From: Aquamicrobium lusatiense | Lineage (GTDB): Bacteria; Pseudomonadota; Alphaproteobacteria; Rhizobiales; Rhizobiaceae | Direction of reading: 5' to 3' | DNA length: 64,000 bases | Assembly: GCF_014201615.1 (NCBI RefSeq) | Contig: NZ_JACHEU010000001.1 | Location: 2,251,631-2,315,630 of the forward strand | Shown: piece after piece, positions 1-20,791 of the stretch | Layout of the letters: each line of letters starts with the position of its first letter | Numbering within the stretch: the stretch's first letter is position 1 | The notes under the pieces: model-generated | Database searches by the model: none | Seen by the model: the letters and a program-made list of their open reading frames with translations, nothing else | Told to the model about the DNA's origin: nothing | Program-made: the position numbers and the translations under genes

Positions 1-1
1 G

Positions 2-3259
<3,258 letters not shown>

Positions 3260-3403
3260 AAGCCTGACGCGGCCGCGCCGGAGCGCGGCTGCCGGCTGGC
3301 CTGAACGGCCACGTGAAATTTTCCGGCTGAGGCCGGTTCTCGCGGGTTTCCCCCGCACGAAAACGAAATTGGGGTATTCGAGGACCCCGCAAAGGAGAAT
3401 GGC

Positions 3404-7600
<4,197 letters not shown>

Positions 7601-7631
7601 GTCTCGCAACAGGTCTTACAGAAAGAAAAAT

Positions 7632-7662
7632 GCCGCCGGAGCGATCCGGCGGCCTTTTTGTT
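7632..7662 (+). terminator. Intrinsic terminator after rpoC
   Basis: A perfect 9-bp stem, GCCGCCGGA / TCCGGCGGC, with a GCGA tetraloop is followed by CTTTTTGTTG. An A-run (GAAAAAT) precedes the stem, so it could also stop transcription from the convergent gene on the minus strand. Confidence 0.93.
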
Positions 7663-7725
7663 GTGCCCAGAAAGCCGGCCAGTGCTCGATCAGGGCAGGG
7701 TGGCCGTCTGGAGCTGCGGGGCAGC

Positions 7726-8019
7726 TTAATCCGGTTCGTCAAACGTGATGACGGAAACTTCGCCCTCAAGCGCTCCCTGATAGGCTGAAATATGGGGTTC
7801 GTCGTCCGGCTCGCCCTGAATGTCGCCGATCTGGTCGAGTTCGGCTTCTGCGTAGCCTTCCGCCGCAAGTGATTCCAGTGCCTTGCGGACCGCCGTATCG
7901 TCATCCGGCGCAACCAGCATCACGTGAACGCCTTCGGCCTTACCGCCCTTACGCCGCCAGACCCGGCCGGTGATGATGGTGACGGCCCGCTCTGAGTCGT
8001 GAGTATCGTTGTCGTTCAT
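7726..8019 (-). CDS. Short acidic protein of unknown function
   Basis: 97 aa, family not recognised. The N-terminal half reads as alternating beta/alpha (TIITGRVWRRKGGKAEGVHVMLVAPDDDTAVRKALESLAAEGY). The C-terminal half is strongly acidic (DQIGDIQGEPDDEPHISAYQGALEGEVSVITFDEPD). There is no signal peptide or membrane segment, so it is likely cytoplasmic. GGGA precedes the ATG. It points toward rpoC and shares its terminator region. Coding character (third-position GC, no rare codons) fits the genome. The product is probably real but its role is unknown. Confidence 0.75.
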   Translation of the reverse strand: MNDNDTHDSERAVTIITGRVWRRKGGKAEGVHVMLVAPDDDTAVRKALESLAAEGYAEAELDQIGDIQGEPDDEPHISAYQGALEGEVSVITFDEPD

Positions 8020-8206
8020 GGCTGATTCCCGAATTGTTCGTGGATTATCACTGTCATGAGTCGCAGATCACTTGAAGGGACCTTGCCCGGCACCGAAAAC
8101 GCGACCACATTATGCGCAATCGCATATCCGCCGGGACAGAAAATTACCAGCAGCGCTCAAAACAGCGCGTTTGCAGGGTTTTGGCGCAGAATATGGCGTC
8201 ACGGGG

Positions 8207-8235
8207 TTGACGAAACCGGGTGTTGCGAGTAGAAG
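8207..8235 (+). promoter_or_regulatory. Possible promoter of the str operon
   Basis: TTGACG (8207-8212), a 17-nt spacer and TAGAAG (8230-8235; 4 of 6 matches to TATAAT). Position and direction suit rpsL, but the -10 is mediocre and this was found by eye only. Confidence 0.4.
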
Positions 8236-8343
8236 CCGCCCAGTCTGAACCGATGTGAGACTTTCCTTTTCGAGGCGACGCGCTTCGGAGTTAGCCTCAA
8301 ACAGGGTTCGTTTTACGAGCGAAAAGACATTTCCGTCACGCAT

Positions 8344-8408
8344 GAAGCGGTAACGCTTCCTCTGCTTTTTGTTCGGGCAGCACCGCGAAGCGCGGTTTGT
8401 GGCCCGAA
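8344..8408 (+). promoter_or_regulatory. Two tandem hairpins in the rpsL leader
   Basis: Hairpin 1 (8344-8359) is a perfect 6-bp stem, GAAGCG / CGCTTC, capped by GTAA, a GNRA-type tetraloop. Hairpin 2 (8372-8408) has an outer 7-bp stem TTCGGGC / GCCCGAA and an inner 6-bp stem ACCGCG / CGCGGT around AAG, separated by an internal loop. A CTCTGCTTTTTG stretch lies between them. They end 74 nt before the rpsL start. Leader control (attenuation or ribosomal-protein feedback) is an inference. Confidence 0.55.
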
Positions 8409-8482
8409 TTTGCGTATGGAAACGGTCCTTGAGACTGCCCTGACTGGGTTTGAGACACGGAATTGAGAGACAAGAGGGTTTA

Positions 8483-8854
8483 ATGCCTACCGTCAACCAG
8501 CTGATCCGCAAGCCGCGCAAAGCGCCGGCAGTGCGCAACAAAGTCCCGGCCATGCAGCAGAACCCGCAGAAGCGCGGCGTCTGCACTCGCGTCTATACGA
8601 CGACCCCGAAGAAGCCGAACTCTGCTCTGCGCAAGGTTGCGAAGATCCGCCTGACCAATGGCTTTGAAGTCATCGGTTATATCCCGGGTGAGGGGCACAA
8701 CCTCCAGGAGCACTCCGTGGTCATGATCCGTGGCGGCCGCGTCAAGGATCTTCCCGGTGTGCGCTATCACATCATTCGCGGCGTGCTCGATACGCAGGGT
8801 GTCAAGAACCGCAAGCAGCGTCGCTCCAAGTACGGCGCCAAGCGTCCGAAGTAA
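8483..8854 (+). CDS. rpsL: 30S ribosomal protein S12
   Basis: 123 aa. S12 lies at the decoding centre of the small subunit. The start chosen is [12 protein letters not shown], the universal S12 N-terminus, preceded by AGAGGG. An in-frame ATG 33 nt upstream would add a non-homologous 11-residue tail. The loops where streptomycin-resistance mutations arise are wild type: [12 protein letters not shown] (Lys43) and the later [13 protein letters not shown] segment. It is the first gene of the str operon (rpsL-rpsG-fusA-tuf). Confidence 0.98.
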   Translation: MPTVNQLIRKPRKAPAVRNKVPAMQQNPQKRGVCTRVYTTTPKKPNSALRKVAKIRLTNGFEVIGYIPGEGHNLQEHSVVMIRGGRVKDLPGVRYHIIRGVLDTQGVKNRKQRRSKYGAKRPK

Positions 8855-8882
8855 GTTTGCGGCTTCGGCGCTTCTTTTTTAA

Positions 8883-9383
<501 letters not shown>

Positions 9384-9413
9384 AGCGCGAAAGAAGAGTA
9401 AGAGGCACCTCCC

Positions 9414-11504
<2,091 letters not shown>

Positions 11505-11570
11505 TCCCACACGGGTTGCATTGTAACTTAATTCAACGCCCCGGTGGGCAAGCAGGAATGGAGATCTCAC

Positions 11571-12746
<1,176 letters not shown>

Positions 12747-12765
12747 GAACAAACAATCGATCTGT

Positions 12766-12787
12766 CGCGGGCGGGTAAACGCCCGCG
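12766..12787 (+). repeat. Perfect hairpin between tuf and rpsJ
   Basis: An 8-bp stem CGCGGGCG / CGCCCGCG with a 6-nt loop (GGTAAA) in the 66-bp gap between tuf and rpsJ. No T-run follows, so it looks like a processing or stability element rather than a terminator. Confidence 0.5.
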
Positions 12788-12812
12788 CCGCGCCAGAACA
12801 AGGAATAGACGA

Positions 12813-13121
12813 ATGAACGGACAGAATATCCGCATACGCCTGAAAGCGTTTGACCATCGCGTGCTCGATGCTTCGACAAGGGAAATCGTTTCGACGGCAA
12901 AGCGCACCGGCGCCAATGTCCGCGGCCCGATCCCGCTTCCGACCCGTATCGAGAAGTTCACGGTCAACCGTTCGCCGCATGTGGACAAGAAGAGCCGCGA
13001 GCAGTTCGAGATGCGCACCCACAAGCGTCTTCTCGACATCGTGGACCCGACCCCGCAGACGGTTGACGCGCTCATGAAGCTCGATCTGGCCGCAGGTGTG
13101 GACGTCGAAATCAAGCTCTGA
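12813..13121 (+). CDS. rpsJ: 30S ribosomal protein S10
   Basis: 102 aa, standard length. S10 is a head protein of the 30S subunit and, as NusE, a component of antitermination complexes. It has the family start [19 protein letters not shown], the [34 protein letters not shown] core and the C-terminal VDVEIKL. AAGGAAT precedes the ATG. It heads the S10 gene set but follows tuf by only 66 bp with no clear promoter, so it may be co-transcribed with the str genes. Confidence 0.98.
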   Translation: MNGQNIRIRLKAFDHRVLDASTREIVSTAKRTGANVRGPIPLPTRIEKFTVNRSPHVDKKSREQFEMRTHKRLLDIVDPTPQTVDALMKLDLAAGVDVEIKL

Positions 13122-13180
13122 GAGCTTAAAACATGAGCTCAAAGGGGAAACCCTGAGCTCCTCTGAAGGAAAATGAACCG

Positions 13181-13906
13181 ATGCGTTCAGGTGTAATTGC
13201 ACAAAAGCTGGGAATGACCCGCATCTATAACGATGCCGGGGAGCATGTCCCTGTCACGGTTCTCCGCATGGAGAACTGCCAGGTCGTGGCGCAGCGCACG
13301 CAGGAGAAGAATGGCTACACGGCCGTTCAGCTCGGCGTCGGCCTCGCCAAGGTCAAGAACACGTCGAAGGCGATGCGTGGCCATTTCGCCACCGCCTCCG
13401 TGGAACCCAAGGCCAAGCTGGCCGAGTTCCGCGTCTCTGACGATAACCTGCTCGATATCGGCGTCGAGATCACCGCCGACCATTTCGTCGCGGGCCAGAA
13501 GGTCGACGTGACCGGTACTTCGACCGGTAAGGGTTTCCAGGGCGTCATGAAGCGTCACAACTTCGGTGGTGGTCGCGCTACCCATGGTAACTCCGTGTCG
13601 CATCGCTCGCATGGTTCGACCGGCCAGCGCCAGGACCCCGGCAAGGTGTTCAAGGGCAAGAAGATGGCCGGCCACATGGGCGCTACCCGCGTCACCACAC
13701 AGAACGTCGAGGTCGTCTCGACCGACGTCGAGCGTGGCCTCATCCTAATCCGCGGCGCCGTTCCCGGCACCAAGGGTGCCTGGATTCTGGTGCGCGACGC
13801 CGTGAAGGCGGCGCTGCCCGAGAATGCGCCGAAGCCGGCGGCCTTCCGTGCCTCTGCCAAGGCAGCTGAAAAGACTGAAGCTCCGGCCAGCGAGGGAGCG
13901 GAATAA
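13181..13906 (+). CDS. rplC: 50S ribosomal protein L3
   Basis: 241 aa. L3 is an early assembly protein with a loop reaching toward the peptidyl-transferase centre. It begins [28 protein letters not shown] and contains the family signature [23 protein letters not shown], which includes the glutamine methylated by PrmB in other bacteria. The C-terminus has a 30-residue Ala/Glu/Lys-rich tail ([21 protein letters not shown]) that is longer than in E. coli, a known alphaproteobacterial trait. Its TAA overlaps the rplD ATG by one base. Confidence 0.98.
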   Translation: MRSGVIAQKLGMTRIYNDAGEHVPVTVLRMENCQVVAQRTQEKNGYTAVQLGVGLAKVKNTSKAMRGHFATASVEPKAKLAEFRVSDDNLLDIGVEITADHFVAGQKVDVTGTSTGKGFQGVMKRHNFGGGRATHGNSVSHRSHGSTGQRQDPGKVFKGKKMAGHMGATRVTTQNVEVVSTDVERGLILIRGAVPGTKGAWILVRDAVKAALPENAPKPAAFRASAKAAEKTEAPASEGAE

Positions 13907-14526
13907 TGGATATCAAGATCACAACGCTTGCCGGCCAGGATGCTGGCAAGGTTCAGCTCTCGGACGAGATCTTCGGTCTTGATCCGCGCGAGGACATTCT
14001 GCAGCGCGTCGTGCGCTGGCAGCTTGCCAAGAAGCAGCAGGGCACGCACAAGGCCAAGGGTCGTTCGGAAATCGCACGCACCGGCGCCAAGATGTACAAG
14101 CAGAAGGGTACGGGCCGCGCCCGTCACCATTCGGCACGTGCACCGCAGTTCCGTGGTGGTGGCAAGGCCCACGGCCCGGTTGTCCGCAGCCACGAGCATG
14201 ACCTTCCCAAGAAGGTTCGCGCTCTGGGTCTGAAGCATGCGCTCTCGGCCAAGGCCAAAGCATCCTCGATCATCGTCGTGGACGAGCTGAAGCTTGCTGA
14301 GGCCAAGACCAAGTCGCTGGTTGCAAGCCTGCAGTCGCTGGGCCTGACCAACGCTCTGGTGATCGGTGGTGCGGAACTGGACGCCAATTTCAAGCTGGCG
14401 GCTACCAACATCCCGAACATCGACGTGCTGCCGGTTCAGGGCATCAACGTCTACGATATTCTGCGCCGCGGCACGCTGGTCCTTTCGAAGGCCGCCGTCG
14501 AGGCTCTCGAGGAGCGCTTCAAATGA
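13906..14526 (+). CDS. rplD: 50S ribosomal protein L4
   Basis: 206 aa, normal length. L4 lines the exit tunnel, and in E. coli it also represses its own operon. The conserved tunnel loop with [27 protein letters not shown] is present, as is the C-terminal fold ([35 protein letters not shown]). Translation is coupled on both sides: the start overlaps rplC and the stop overlaps rplW. No S10-type leader is visible upstream of rpsJ, so E. coli-style L4 feedback cannot be assumed. Confidence 0.98.
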   Translation: MDIKITTLAGQDAGKVQLSDEIFGLDPREDILQRVVRWQLAKKQQGTHKAKGRSEIARTGAKMYKQKGTGRARHHSARAPQFRGGGKAHGPVVRSHEHDLPKKVRALGLKHALSAKAKASSIIVVDELKLAEAKTKSLVASLQSLGLTNALVIGGAELDANFKLAATNIPNIDVLPVQGINVYDILRRGTLVLSKAAVEALEERFK

Positions 14527-14816
14527 CCGATCTCCGCCACTACGACGTGATCGTCTCGCCGGCGATCACCGAAAAGTCGACCATGGCATCCGAGCAGAAC
14601 CAGGTTGTGTTCAACGTTGCCAAGAAGGCGACGAAGCCGGAAATCAAGGCTGCTGTCGAGGCGCTGTTCGGCGTCAAGGTTTCGGCAGTGAACACACTTG
14701 TCCGCAAGGGCAAGGTCAAGCGCTTCCGCGGCACGATTGGCCGTCAGGGCGACGTCAAGAAGGCGGTCGTCACCCTCGTCGACGGCCATTCCATCGACGT
14801 CGCGACCGGCCTGTGA
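14523..14816 (+). CDS. rplW: 50S ribosomal protein L23
   Basis: 97 aa. L23 sits at the tunnel exit and is the docking site for trigger factor and SRP. It begins [53 protein letters not shown], the typical L23 pattern, with the trigger-factor contact region intact. It overlaps the end of rplD by 4 nt (ATGA), indicating translational coupling, and is followed after 22 nt by rplB. Confidence 0.98.
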   Translation: MTDLRHYDVIVSPAITEKSTMASEQNQVVFNVAKKATKPEIKAAVEALFGVKVSAVNTLVRKGKVKRFRGTIGRQGDVKKAVVTLVDGHSIDVATGL

Positions 14817-14838
14817 GCGAAGCGGCGAGGATAAGAAA

Positions 14839-15672
14839 ATGGCATTGAAACACTATAACCCGATCACGCCAGGCACCCGCCAGCTGGTCATCGTCGACCG
14901 CGCCGGTCTTCACAAGGGCAAGCCTGTCAAGGGCCTGACCGAAGGCCTGACCAAGTCGGGCGGCCGTAACAACGCCGGTCGCGTCACCGCGCGTTTCATC
15001 GGCGGCGGTCACAAGCGCACTTACCGCATCATCGACTTCAAGCGCCGCAAGCTTGACGTCGTGGGCACGGTGGAGCGTCTTGAGTACGATCCGAACCGTA
15101 CGGCCTTCATCGCGCTGGTGAAGTACGAAGACGGCGAGCTGAACTACATCCTGGCTCCGCAGCGTCTTGCTGCCGGCGACAAGGTTGTGGCCGGCGAGTC
15201 CGCCGACGTGAAGCCCGGCAATGCAATGCCGCTTTCGGCAATGCCGGTCGGCACGATCGTCCACAACATCGAGTTGAAGCCCGGCAAGGGCGGCCAGATT
15301 GCCCGTTCGGCGGGTGCATATGGTCAGCTCGTCGGTCGCGACCAGGGCATGGCGATCCTTCGCCTGAACTCGGGTGAGCAGCGCATCGTTCACGGCTCCT
15401 GCTTTGCCACGGTTGGCGCCGTTTCCAACCCGGAACACGCCAACATCAAGGACGGCAAGGCTGGCCGTACCCGTTGGCGCGGTAAGCGTCCGCATAACCG
15501 CGGCGTGACCATGAACCCGGTTGACCACCCGCACGGCGGTGGTGAGGGACGCACGTCGGGTGGCCGTCATCCTGTGACGCCATGGGGCAAGCCGACCAAG
15601 GGCAAGAAGACGCGGTCCAACAAGGCGACCGATAAGTTTATCGTTCGCTCGCGTCATCAGCGTAAGAGCTAA
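14839..15672 (+). CDS. rplB: 50S ribosomal protein L2
   Basis: 277 aa. L2 is needed for subunit association and the peptidyl-transferase centre. The start [29 protein letters not shown] is the family N-terminus; a longer frame running back into rplW is not plausible because it has no homology and overlaps L23. The segment [33 protein letters not shown] contains the conserved histidine near the active site. It lies in the unbroken S10 series and is followed 16 nt later by rpsS. Confidence 0.98.
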   Translation: MALKHYNPITPGTRQLVIVDRAGLHKGKPVKGLTEGLTKSGGRNNAGRVTARFIGGGHKRTYRIIDFKRRKLDVVGTVERLEYDPNRTAFIALVKYEDGELNYILAPQRLAAGDKVVAGESADVKPGNAMPLSAMPVGTIVHNIELKPGKGGQIARSAGAYGQLVGRDQGMAILRLNSGEQRIVHGSCFATVGAVSNPEHANIKDGKAGRTRWRGKRPHNRGVTMNPVDHPHGGGEGRTSGGRHPVTPWGKPTKGKKTRSNKATDKFIVRSRHQRKS

Positions 15673-15688
15673 GAAGAGGTAAGCCCCT

Positions 15689-15967
15689 GTGACTCGTTCT
15701 GTTTGGAAAGGCCCTTTCATCGACGGCTACCTTCTGAAGAAGGCAGACAAGGTTCGTGAAAGCGGTCGCAATGAGGTGATCAAGATGTGGAGCCGTCGCT
15801 CCACCATCCTGCCGCAGTTCGTCGGCCTCACCTTCGGTGTATACAATGGTCAGAAGCATGTTCCCGTCTCGGTGAATGAGGACATGGTCGGCCACAAGTT
15901 CGGTGAATTTGCCCCGACCCGTACCTATTACGGTCATGGAGCGGACAAGAAGGCGAAGAGGAAGTAA
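15689..15967 (+). CDS. rpsS: 30S ribosomal protein S19
   Basis: 92 aa. S19 is a head protein forming a dimer with S13 and contacting the A-site tRNA and intersubunit bridges. The start codon is GTG at 15689, giving (M)[20 protein letters not shown], the standard S19 N-terminus, with AGAGGTAAG just upstream. The conserved [25 protein letters not shown] and [16 protein letters not shown] stretches are present. Confidence 0.98.
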   Translation: MTRSVWKGPFIDGYLLKKADKVRESGRNEVIKMWSRRSTILPQFVGLTFGVYNGQKHVPVSVNEDMVGHKFGEFAPTRTYYGHGADKKAKRK

Positions 15968-15969
15968 CG

Positions 15970-16359
15970 ATGGGCAAGGCCAAAGCTCCGCGCAGGCTTG
16001 CTGACAACGAGGCACGTGCCGTTCTGCGCACGATCCGCGTCAGCCCGCAGAAGCTCAATCTGGTTGCCGCGCTCATCCGTGGCAAGAAGGTCCAGACTGC
16101 GCTGAACGATCTGGAATTCTCGCGCAAGCGTATTTCCGAAACAGTGAAGAAAACACTGGAATCGGCGATCGCAAACGCAGAGAACAACCATGATCTCGAC
16201 GTTGATTCGCTGGTTGTGGCGGAAGCGTATGTTGGCAAGTCGATTGTCATGAAGCGCTTCCATGCCCGTGGCCGCGGTCGCGCCAGCCGGATCGAGAAGC
16301 CGTTTTCGCACCTCACGATCGTTGTTCGTGAAGTCGAAGAGAAAGGGGAGGCCGCATAA
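15970..16359 (+). CDS. rplV: 50S ribosomal protein L22
   Basis: 129 aa. L22 spans all domains of 23S rRNA, and its beta-hairpin lines the exit tunnel. It begins [41 protein letters not shown]. The hairpin region [23 protein letters not shown] is intact, with no changes that suggest macrolide resistance. The ATG comes 2 nt after the rpsS stop, and its own stop overlaps the rpsC start by one base. Confidence 0.98.
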   Translation: MGKAKAPRRLADNEARAVLRTIRVSPQKLNLVAALIRGKKVQTALNDLEFSRKRISETVKKTLESAIANAENNHDLDVDSLVVAEAYVGKSIVMKRFHARGRGRASRIEKPFSHLTIVVREVEEKGEAA

Positions 16360-17084
16360 TGGGCCAGAAAATCAATCCGATCGGTCTCCGCCTCGGCATC
16401 AACCGCACCTGGGATTCGCGCTGGTACGCGAACACCGGAGAGTACGGCAAGCTGCTGCATGAGGATCTGAAGATCCGCGCGTATCTGGAAAAGGAGCTGA
16501 AGCAGGCTGCCATTTCCAAGGTGGTGATCGAGCGTCCGCACAAGAAGTGCCGCGTGACCATCCACGCCGCTCGTCCGGGCCTGATCATCGGCAAGAAGGG
16601 TGCGGACATCGAGAAGCTTCGTAAGAAGCTGACCGAGATGACCCAGTCGGAAACGCACCTCAACATCGTTGAAGTGCGCAAGCCCGAGATCGACGCCACG
16701 CTGGTCGCGCAGTCCATCGCGCAGCAGCTCGAGCGCCGTATCGCTTTCCGCCGCGCCATGAAGCGTGCCGTTCAGTCGGCGATGCGTCTGGGCGCCGAGG
16801 GCATCCGCATCAACTGCGCCGGCCGTCTCGGCGGTGCCGAAATCGCTCGTATGGAGTGGTACCGCGAAGGTCGCGTTCCGCTGCACACGCTGCGCGCCGA
16901 TGTGGATTACGGCACAGCTGAAGCCCAGACTGCCTATGGCATCTGCGGCGTGAAGGTGTGGGTATTCAAGGGCGAAATCCTCGAACACGATCCGATGGCT
17001 TCCGAGCGTCGGGCCACCGAGGGTGATGCGAACACTGGCGAGCGTAGCGATCGGGGCGGCCAGCGTCGTCGCGAGAACGCCTGA
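16359..17084 (+). CDS. rpsC: 30S ribosomal protein S3
   Basis: 241 aa. S3 forms part of the mRNA entry channel and its helicase activity. The KH domain GxxG loop is visible in [20 protein letters not shown]. The C-terminal domain contains [36 protein letters not shown] hydrophilic tail ([26 protein letters not shown]) extends the protein slightly beyond the E. coli length. The start overlaps the rplV stop. Confidence 0.98.
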   Translation: MGQKINPIGLRLGINRTWDSRWYANTGEYGKLLHEDLKIRAYLEKELKQAAISKVVIERPHKKCRVTIHAARPGLIIGKKGADIEKLRKKLTEMTQSETHLNIVEVRKPEIDATLVAQSIAQQLERRIAFRRAMKRAVQSAMRLGAEGIRINCAGRLGGAEIARMEWYREGRVPLHTLRADVDYGTAEAQTAYGICGVKVWVFKGEILEHDPMASERRATEGDANTGERSDRGGQRRRENA

Positions 17085-17109
17085 TAATTGAGAATTTGGA
17101 GCAAGTAAG

Positions 17110-17523
17110 ATGCTGCAGCCAAAGCGCACAAAGTTCCGCAAGCAGTTCAAGGGCCGTATCCACGGCACCGCCAAGGGCGGCACCGATCTGAATTTCGGTG
17201 GTTTCGGACTGAAGGCGCTGGAGCCGAACCGCGTCACCGCGCGTGAGATCGAGGCGGCCCGCCGCGCGATCACCCGTGAAATGAAGCGCGCCGGCCGCGT
17301 GTGGATCCGTATTTTCCCGGATCTTCCCGTGACGAGCAAGCCGACCGAAGTCCGTATGGGCAAGGGTAAGGGCTCGGTCGACTACTGGGCTTGCAGGGTC
17401 AAGCCGGGTCGCGTGATGTTCGAAATCGACGGCGTTCCGGAAGATGTCGCGCGTGAAGCGCTGCGTCTCGGTGCTGCCAAGCTTTCGGTGCGCACGCGCT
17501 TTGTGCAGCGCATCGCTGAATAA
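17110..17523 (+). CDS. rplP: 50S ribosomal protein L16
   Basis: 137 aa. L16 helps organise the A site and the 5S rRNA region. It has the family start [41 protein letters not shown] and the conserved [54 protein letters not shown] precedes the ATG. The gaps to rpsC (25 bp) and rpmC (12 bp) are short. Confidence 0.98.
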   Translation: MLQPKRTKFRKQFKGRIHGTAKGGTDLNFGGFGLKALEPNRVTAREIEAARRAITREMKRAGRVWIRIFPDLPVTSKPTEVRMGKGKGSVDYWACRVKPGRVMFEIDGVPEDVAREALRLGAAKLSVRTRFVQRIAE

Positions 17524-17535
17524 GGAAGAGCAGAG

Positions 17536-17736
17536 ATGAAAGCTTCAGATATCCGCTCGAAGACGCAGGATCAGCTCTCTGACGAACTGGCTTCCCTGAA
17601 GAAGGAACAGTTCAACCTGCGCTTCCAGAAGGCCACCGGCCAGCTTGAGAAGACCGACCGCGTCAAGCAGGTCCGCAAGGACATCGCTCGCATCAAGACC
17701 ATCGCCGCGGAGAAAACCGCGGCCAAGAAGGCATAA
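17536..17736 (+). CDS. rpmC: 50S ribosomal protein L29
   Basis: 66 aa, standard for this small two-helix coiled protein at the tunnel exit. It begins [55 protein letters not shown], which matches the L29 signature [27 protein letters not shown] precedes the ATG. The Ala/Lys-rich end ([10 protein letters not shown]) is normal for the order. Confidence 0.97.
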   Translation: MKASDIRSKTQDQLSDELASLKKEQFNLRFQKATGQLEKTDRVKQVRKDIARIKTIAAEKTAAKKA

Positions 17737-17746
17737 GGAAAAAACC

Positions 17747-17986
17747 ATGCCGAAGCGTATTCTGCAGGGCGTCGTCGTCAGCGACAAGAATGACAAGACC
17801 GTCGTCGTGAAGGTGGAGCGTCGCTTCACCCATCCGGTGATGAAGAAGGTTGTGCGCATGTCGAAGAAGTACAAGGCGCACGATGAGAACAACGTCCACA
17901 AGGTTGGCGACAGCGTCCTGATCCAGGAATCGGCGCCGATCTCCAAGGACAAGCGCTGGGTTGTCGTGACCCAGGACCAGGCTTGA
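17747..17986 (+). CDS. rpsQ: 30S ribosomal protein S17
   Basis: 79 aa, the typical short bacterial S17. It is a beta-barrel that binds 16S rRNA early in assembly. The start chosen is [27 protein letters not shown], with TAAGGAAAA upstream; the frame remains open further back but that part overlaps rpmC and is not homologous. It contains the conserved [32 protein letters not shown]. Confidence 0.97.
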   Translation: MPKRILQGVVVSDKNDKTVVVKVERRFTHPVMKKVVRMSKKYKAHDENNVHKVGDSVLIQESAPISKDKRWVVVTQDQA

Positions 17987-18062
17987 TCGGGCGTTTAACG
18001 AATTTTGGACAGACCGGGGAGGGCAGGGCCTCTCCCAATAGAGAAGAAAAAGGCGGCCAGTC

Positions 18063-18431
18063 ATGATTCAGATGCAAACAAACCTCGACGTGGCGGATAA
18101 TTCCGGCGCACGTCGTGTCATGTGCATCAAGGTGCTGGGCGGTTCGAAGCGGAAGTATGCCTCCGTTGGCGACATCATCGTGGTGTCGATCAAGGAAGCC
18201 ATTCCGCGCGGCCGCGTTAAGAAGGGTGATGTGATGAAGGCGGTCGTCGTTCGCACGGCCAAGGACATCCGTCGTCCGGACGGCAGCGTGATCCGGTTCG
18301 ACAAGAACGCAGCGGTTCTGGTCGACAACAAGAAAGAGCCGGTCGGCACGCGTATCTTCGGGCCGGTTCCGCGCGAGCTTCGCGCGAAGAACCATATGAA
18401 GATCATTTCGCTCGCGCCTGAAGTGCTGTAA
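18063..18431 (+). CDS. rplN: 50S ribosomal protein L14
   Basis: 122 aa, exact family length. L14 lies at the subunit interface and binds the silencing factor RsfS. It begins [57 protein letters not shown] and ends [24 protein letters not shown]. The 76-bp gap after rpsQ marks the traditional S10/spc boundary. I see no strong promoter in the gap, so the sets may be one transcript. Confidence 0.98.
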   Translation: MIQMQTNLDVADNSGARRVMCIKVLGGSKRKYASVGDIIVVSIKEAIPRGRVKKGDVMKAVVVRTAKDIRRPDGSVIRFDKNAAVLVDNKKEPVGTRIFGPVPRELRAKNHMKIISLAPEVL

Positions 18432-18443
18432 GGAGCCGCAATC

Positions 18444-18758
18444 ATGCAAAAGATCCGTAAAGGCGACAAGGTTGTCGTCCTGGCCGGCAAGGATAAGGGC
18501 CGCTCCGGCGAAGTGCTTTCCGTGCAGCCAAAGGAAGACACCGCCATTGTGCGCGGTGTGAACCTCATTCGTCGCCACCAGAAGCAGACCCAGTCTCAGG
18601 AAGGCGGCATCATCACCAAGGAAGCGCCGATTCAACTGTCGAATCTCGCCATTGCCGACCCCAAGGATGGAAAGCCGACCCGCGTTGGCTTCCGTGTTGA
18701 GCAGGACGGCAAGAAGGTGCGCTTCGCCAAGCGCTCGGGAGAAACGATCAATGGCTAA
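18444..18758 (+). CDS. rplX: 50S ribosomal protein L24
   Basis: 104 aa. L24 is an assembly-initiator protein with a KOW motif, seen here as [38 protein letters not shown]. The [26 protein letters not shown] segment is also conserved. AAGGAGCCG precedes the ATG. The 3' end overlaps the start of rplE by 8 nt, suggesting translational coupling. Confidence 0.98.
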   Translation: MQKIRKGDKVVVLAGKDKGRSGEVLSVQPKEDTAIVRGVNLIRRHQKQTQSQEGGIITKEAPIQLSNLAIADPKDGKPTRVGFRVEQDGKKVRFAKRSGETING

Positions 18759-19323
18759 GGCAGCACAGGCAGAAGCCAAGAACACGCCGCGCCTGAAGAA
18801 GGTCTACAAAGAGACCATCCGCAAGTCGCTGCAGGAGCAGTTCAACTACTCCAACGAAATGCAGGTTCCGCGCATCGAGAAGATCGTGCTGAACATGGGC
18901 GTCGGTGAAGCGACCGCAGATTCCAAGAAGCCTTCGGTGGCTGCTGAGGATCTTGGCCTCATCACCGGTCAGAAGGCCGTTGTAACCCGCGCACGCAAGT
19001 CGATCGCCGGTTTCAAGGTGCGTGAAAACATGCCGATCGGCGCGAAGGTGACCCTTCGCAACGAGAAGATGTATGAGTTCCTCGATCGTCTCGTGAACAT
19101 TGCGCTGCCGCGTGTTCGCGACTTCCGTGGCCTCAATCCGAAGAGCTTTGATGGTCGTGGCAACTACGCCATGGGCCTCAAGGAGCACATCGTGTTCCCG
19201 GAGATCAACTACGACAAGGTTGATCAGATGTGGGGCATGGACATCATCGTTTGTACGACTGCGAAGACGGACGACGAAGCCCGGGCGCTGCTCAAGGCTT
19301 TCAACTTCCCCTTCCGCCAGTAA
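18751..19323 (+). CDS. rplE: 50S ribosomal protein L5
   Basis: 190 aa. L5 binds 5S rRNA in the central protuberance. The ATG at 18751 gives [54 protein letters not shown], matching the family with a short Ala/Lys N-terminal extension typical of the order. A longer frame back to 18652 would lie inside rplX and is rejected. The conserved [28 protein letters not shown] and C-terminal [12 protein letters not shown] are present. Confidence 0.98.
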   Translation: MAKAAQAEAKNTPRLKKVYKETIRKSLQEQFNYSNEMQVPRIEKIVLNMGVGEATADSKKPSVAAEDLGLITGQKAVVTRARKSIAGFKVRENMPIGAKVTLRNEKMYEFLDRLVNIALPRVRDFRGLNPKSFDGRGNYAMGLKEHIVFPEINYDKVDQMWGMDIIVCTTAKTDDEARALLKAFNFPFRQ

Positions 19324-19350
19324 CGGCAGCGAGAAAAGGAAAAATCTGAA

Positions 19351-19656
19351 ATGGCAAAGACCAGCTCAGTCGAGAAGAACAACAGGCGCCGCAAGCTTGT
19401 CGATCAGTACGCAGCCAAGCGTAAGGCGCTGAAGGACATCGTGATGGATCAGTCGCTGCCGCTTGAGGAGCGTTTCCGCGCTCAGCTCAAGCTGTCGGCC
19501 CTGCCGCGCAACTCGGCCAAGATCCGCATTCGCAACCGTTGTGAAGTCACCGGCCGTCCGCGCGCCTATTATCGCAAACTCAAGGTTTCGCGTATCGCGC
19601 TGCGCGATCTGGGCAATACGGGCAAGATCCCGGGCCTGGTCAAGTCGAGCTGGTAA
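19351..19656 (+). CDS. rpsN: 30S ribosomal protein S14
   Basis: 101 aa, the long, zinc-free form of S14: only one cysteine occurs in [41 protein letters not shown], where zinc-type proteins have a CxxC pair. S14 is a head protein added late in assembly. GAGAAAAGGAAAA precedes the ATG. It lies between rplE and rpsH in the usual spc order. Confidence 0.98.
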   Translation: MAKTSSVEKNNRRRKLVDQYAAKRKALKDIVMDQSLPLEERFRAQLKLSALPRNSAKIRIRNRCEVTGRPRAYYRKLKVSRIALRDLGNTGKIPGLVKSSW

Positions 19657-19668
19657 GGAGTAGACGAG

Positions 19669-20067
19669 ATGTCCCTGAGCGATCCTCTCGGCGATATGCT
19701 GACCCGTATCCGTAATGCCTACGGCCGCAAGAAGAACACCGTTTCCACGCCCGCTTCGCGTCTGCGTGCCCGTGTTCTGGACGTGCTGAAGGCTGAAGGT
19801 TATATCCGTGATTACAGCCAGACCGACTTTGACAACGGCAAGTCCGAGATCGAGATCGAGCTGAAGTATTTCGACGGCTCCCCGGTGGTGCGCGAGATTT
19901 CCCGCGTCTCCAAGCCCGGCCGCCGCGTTTATGTTTCGGCCAAGTCGATCCCGCAGGTTGCCAACGGTCTTGGAATTGCCATCCTTTCGACGCCCAAGGG
20001 CGTGATGGCTGATCACGAGGCCCGTGAACAGAATGTTGGCGGAGAAGTTCTCTGCCAGGTGTTCTGA
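19669..20067 (+). CDS. rpsH: 30S ribosomal protein S8
   Basis: 132 aa. S8 is a central-domain assembly protein; in E. coli it represses the spc operon. It begins [46 protein letters not shown], and ends [33 protein letters not shown] with the conserved STPKGVM loop. TAAGGAGTAGACGAG precedes the ATG. Confidence 0.98.
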   Translation: MSLSDPLGDMLTRIRNAYGRKKNTVSTPASRLRARVLDVLKAEGYIRDYSQTDFDNGKSEIEIELKYFDGSPVVREISRVSKPGRRVYVSAKSIPQVANGLGIAILSTPKGVMADHEAREQNVGGEVLCQVF

Positions 20068-20153
20068 TCAGGTAACCGTTCCCGATAGGAATTGCCGGTG
20101 AGTGCGTAACTCCCGGCAGGACCTGAAACAATTAGAGTGACGAGGACAATACC

Positions 20154-20687
20154 ATGTCTCGTATTGGTAAGAAGCCCCTATCCGTCCCGCAGGGCGTGAC
20201 CGCGACGATCGACGGTCAGACCGTTACGGCGAAGGGCCCGAAGGGCGAACTGCAGTTCGTCGTCAACGAAGAGGTTCTGGTCAAGCTGGAGAACGGCGAG
20301 ATCAGCGTCGAGCCGCGTGACCAGTCCAAGGACGCCCGCTCCAAGTGGGGCATGTCCCGTTCGCAGATCGAGAACATCCTGATCGGCGTCAAGGACGGCT
20401 TCGAGCGCAAGCTTGAAATCCAGGGCGTCGGCTATCGTGCCGCCATGCAGGGCAGGAATATCCAGCTTTCGCTGGGCTTCAGCCATGAAGTGGTGTACGA
20501 GGCCCCTGAAGGCATCACGCTTGCCTGCCCGAAGCCCACCGAGATCAGCATCACTGGTATCGACAAGCAGAAGGTTGGCCAGGTGGCTGCCGAGATCCGC
20601 GAATACCGCCAGCCGGAGCCCTACAAGGGCAAGGGCGTGCGCTATGCGGGTGAGAAGGTCTTCCGCAAGGAAGGCAAGAAGAAGTAA
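20154..20687 (+). CDS. rplF: 50S ribosomal protein L6
   Basis: 177 aa, standard. L6 sits near the sarcin-ricin loop and the factor-binding site. It has the typical start [33 protein letters not shown] and the C-terminal signature [35 protein letters not shown] precedes the ATG. The 86-bp gap after rpsH contains inverted matches (GCCGG...CCGGC) but no terminator. Confidence 0.98.
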   Translation: MSRIGKKPLSVPQGVTATIDGQTVTAKGPKGELQFVVNEEVLVKLENGEISVEPRDQSKDARSKWGMSRSQIENILIGVKDGFERKLEIQGVGYRAAMQGRNIQLSLGFSHEVVYEAPEGITLACPKPTEISITGIDKQKVGQVAAEIREYRQPEPYKGKGVRYAGEKVFRKEGKKK

Positions 20688-20791
20688 TAACGTCAACGCC
20701 ACGGGAAGGTGCTGCGGGAGACTGTCTGGTCTACCGCGCATTCTGGTTTACCGGATAAGCAGCTCCCGTTTTACAAGGCAGGAAATACAAA

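Larger units (their letters stand above)
8020..8482. other. 463-bp gene-free leader region upstream of rpsL
   Basis: No convincing gene. It serves the minus-strand acidic gene at one end and the str operon at the other. It contains a perfect dyad at 8111-8126 (TATGCG CAAT CGCATA), a possible promoter at 8207-8235 and two consecutive strong hairpins at 8344-8359 and 8372-8408. If the promoter is right, the rpsL mRNA has a structured leader of roughly 240 nt. Confidence 0.7.
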
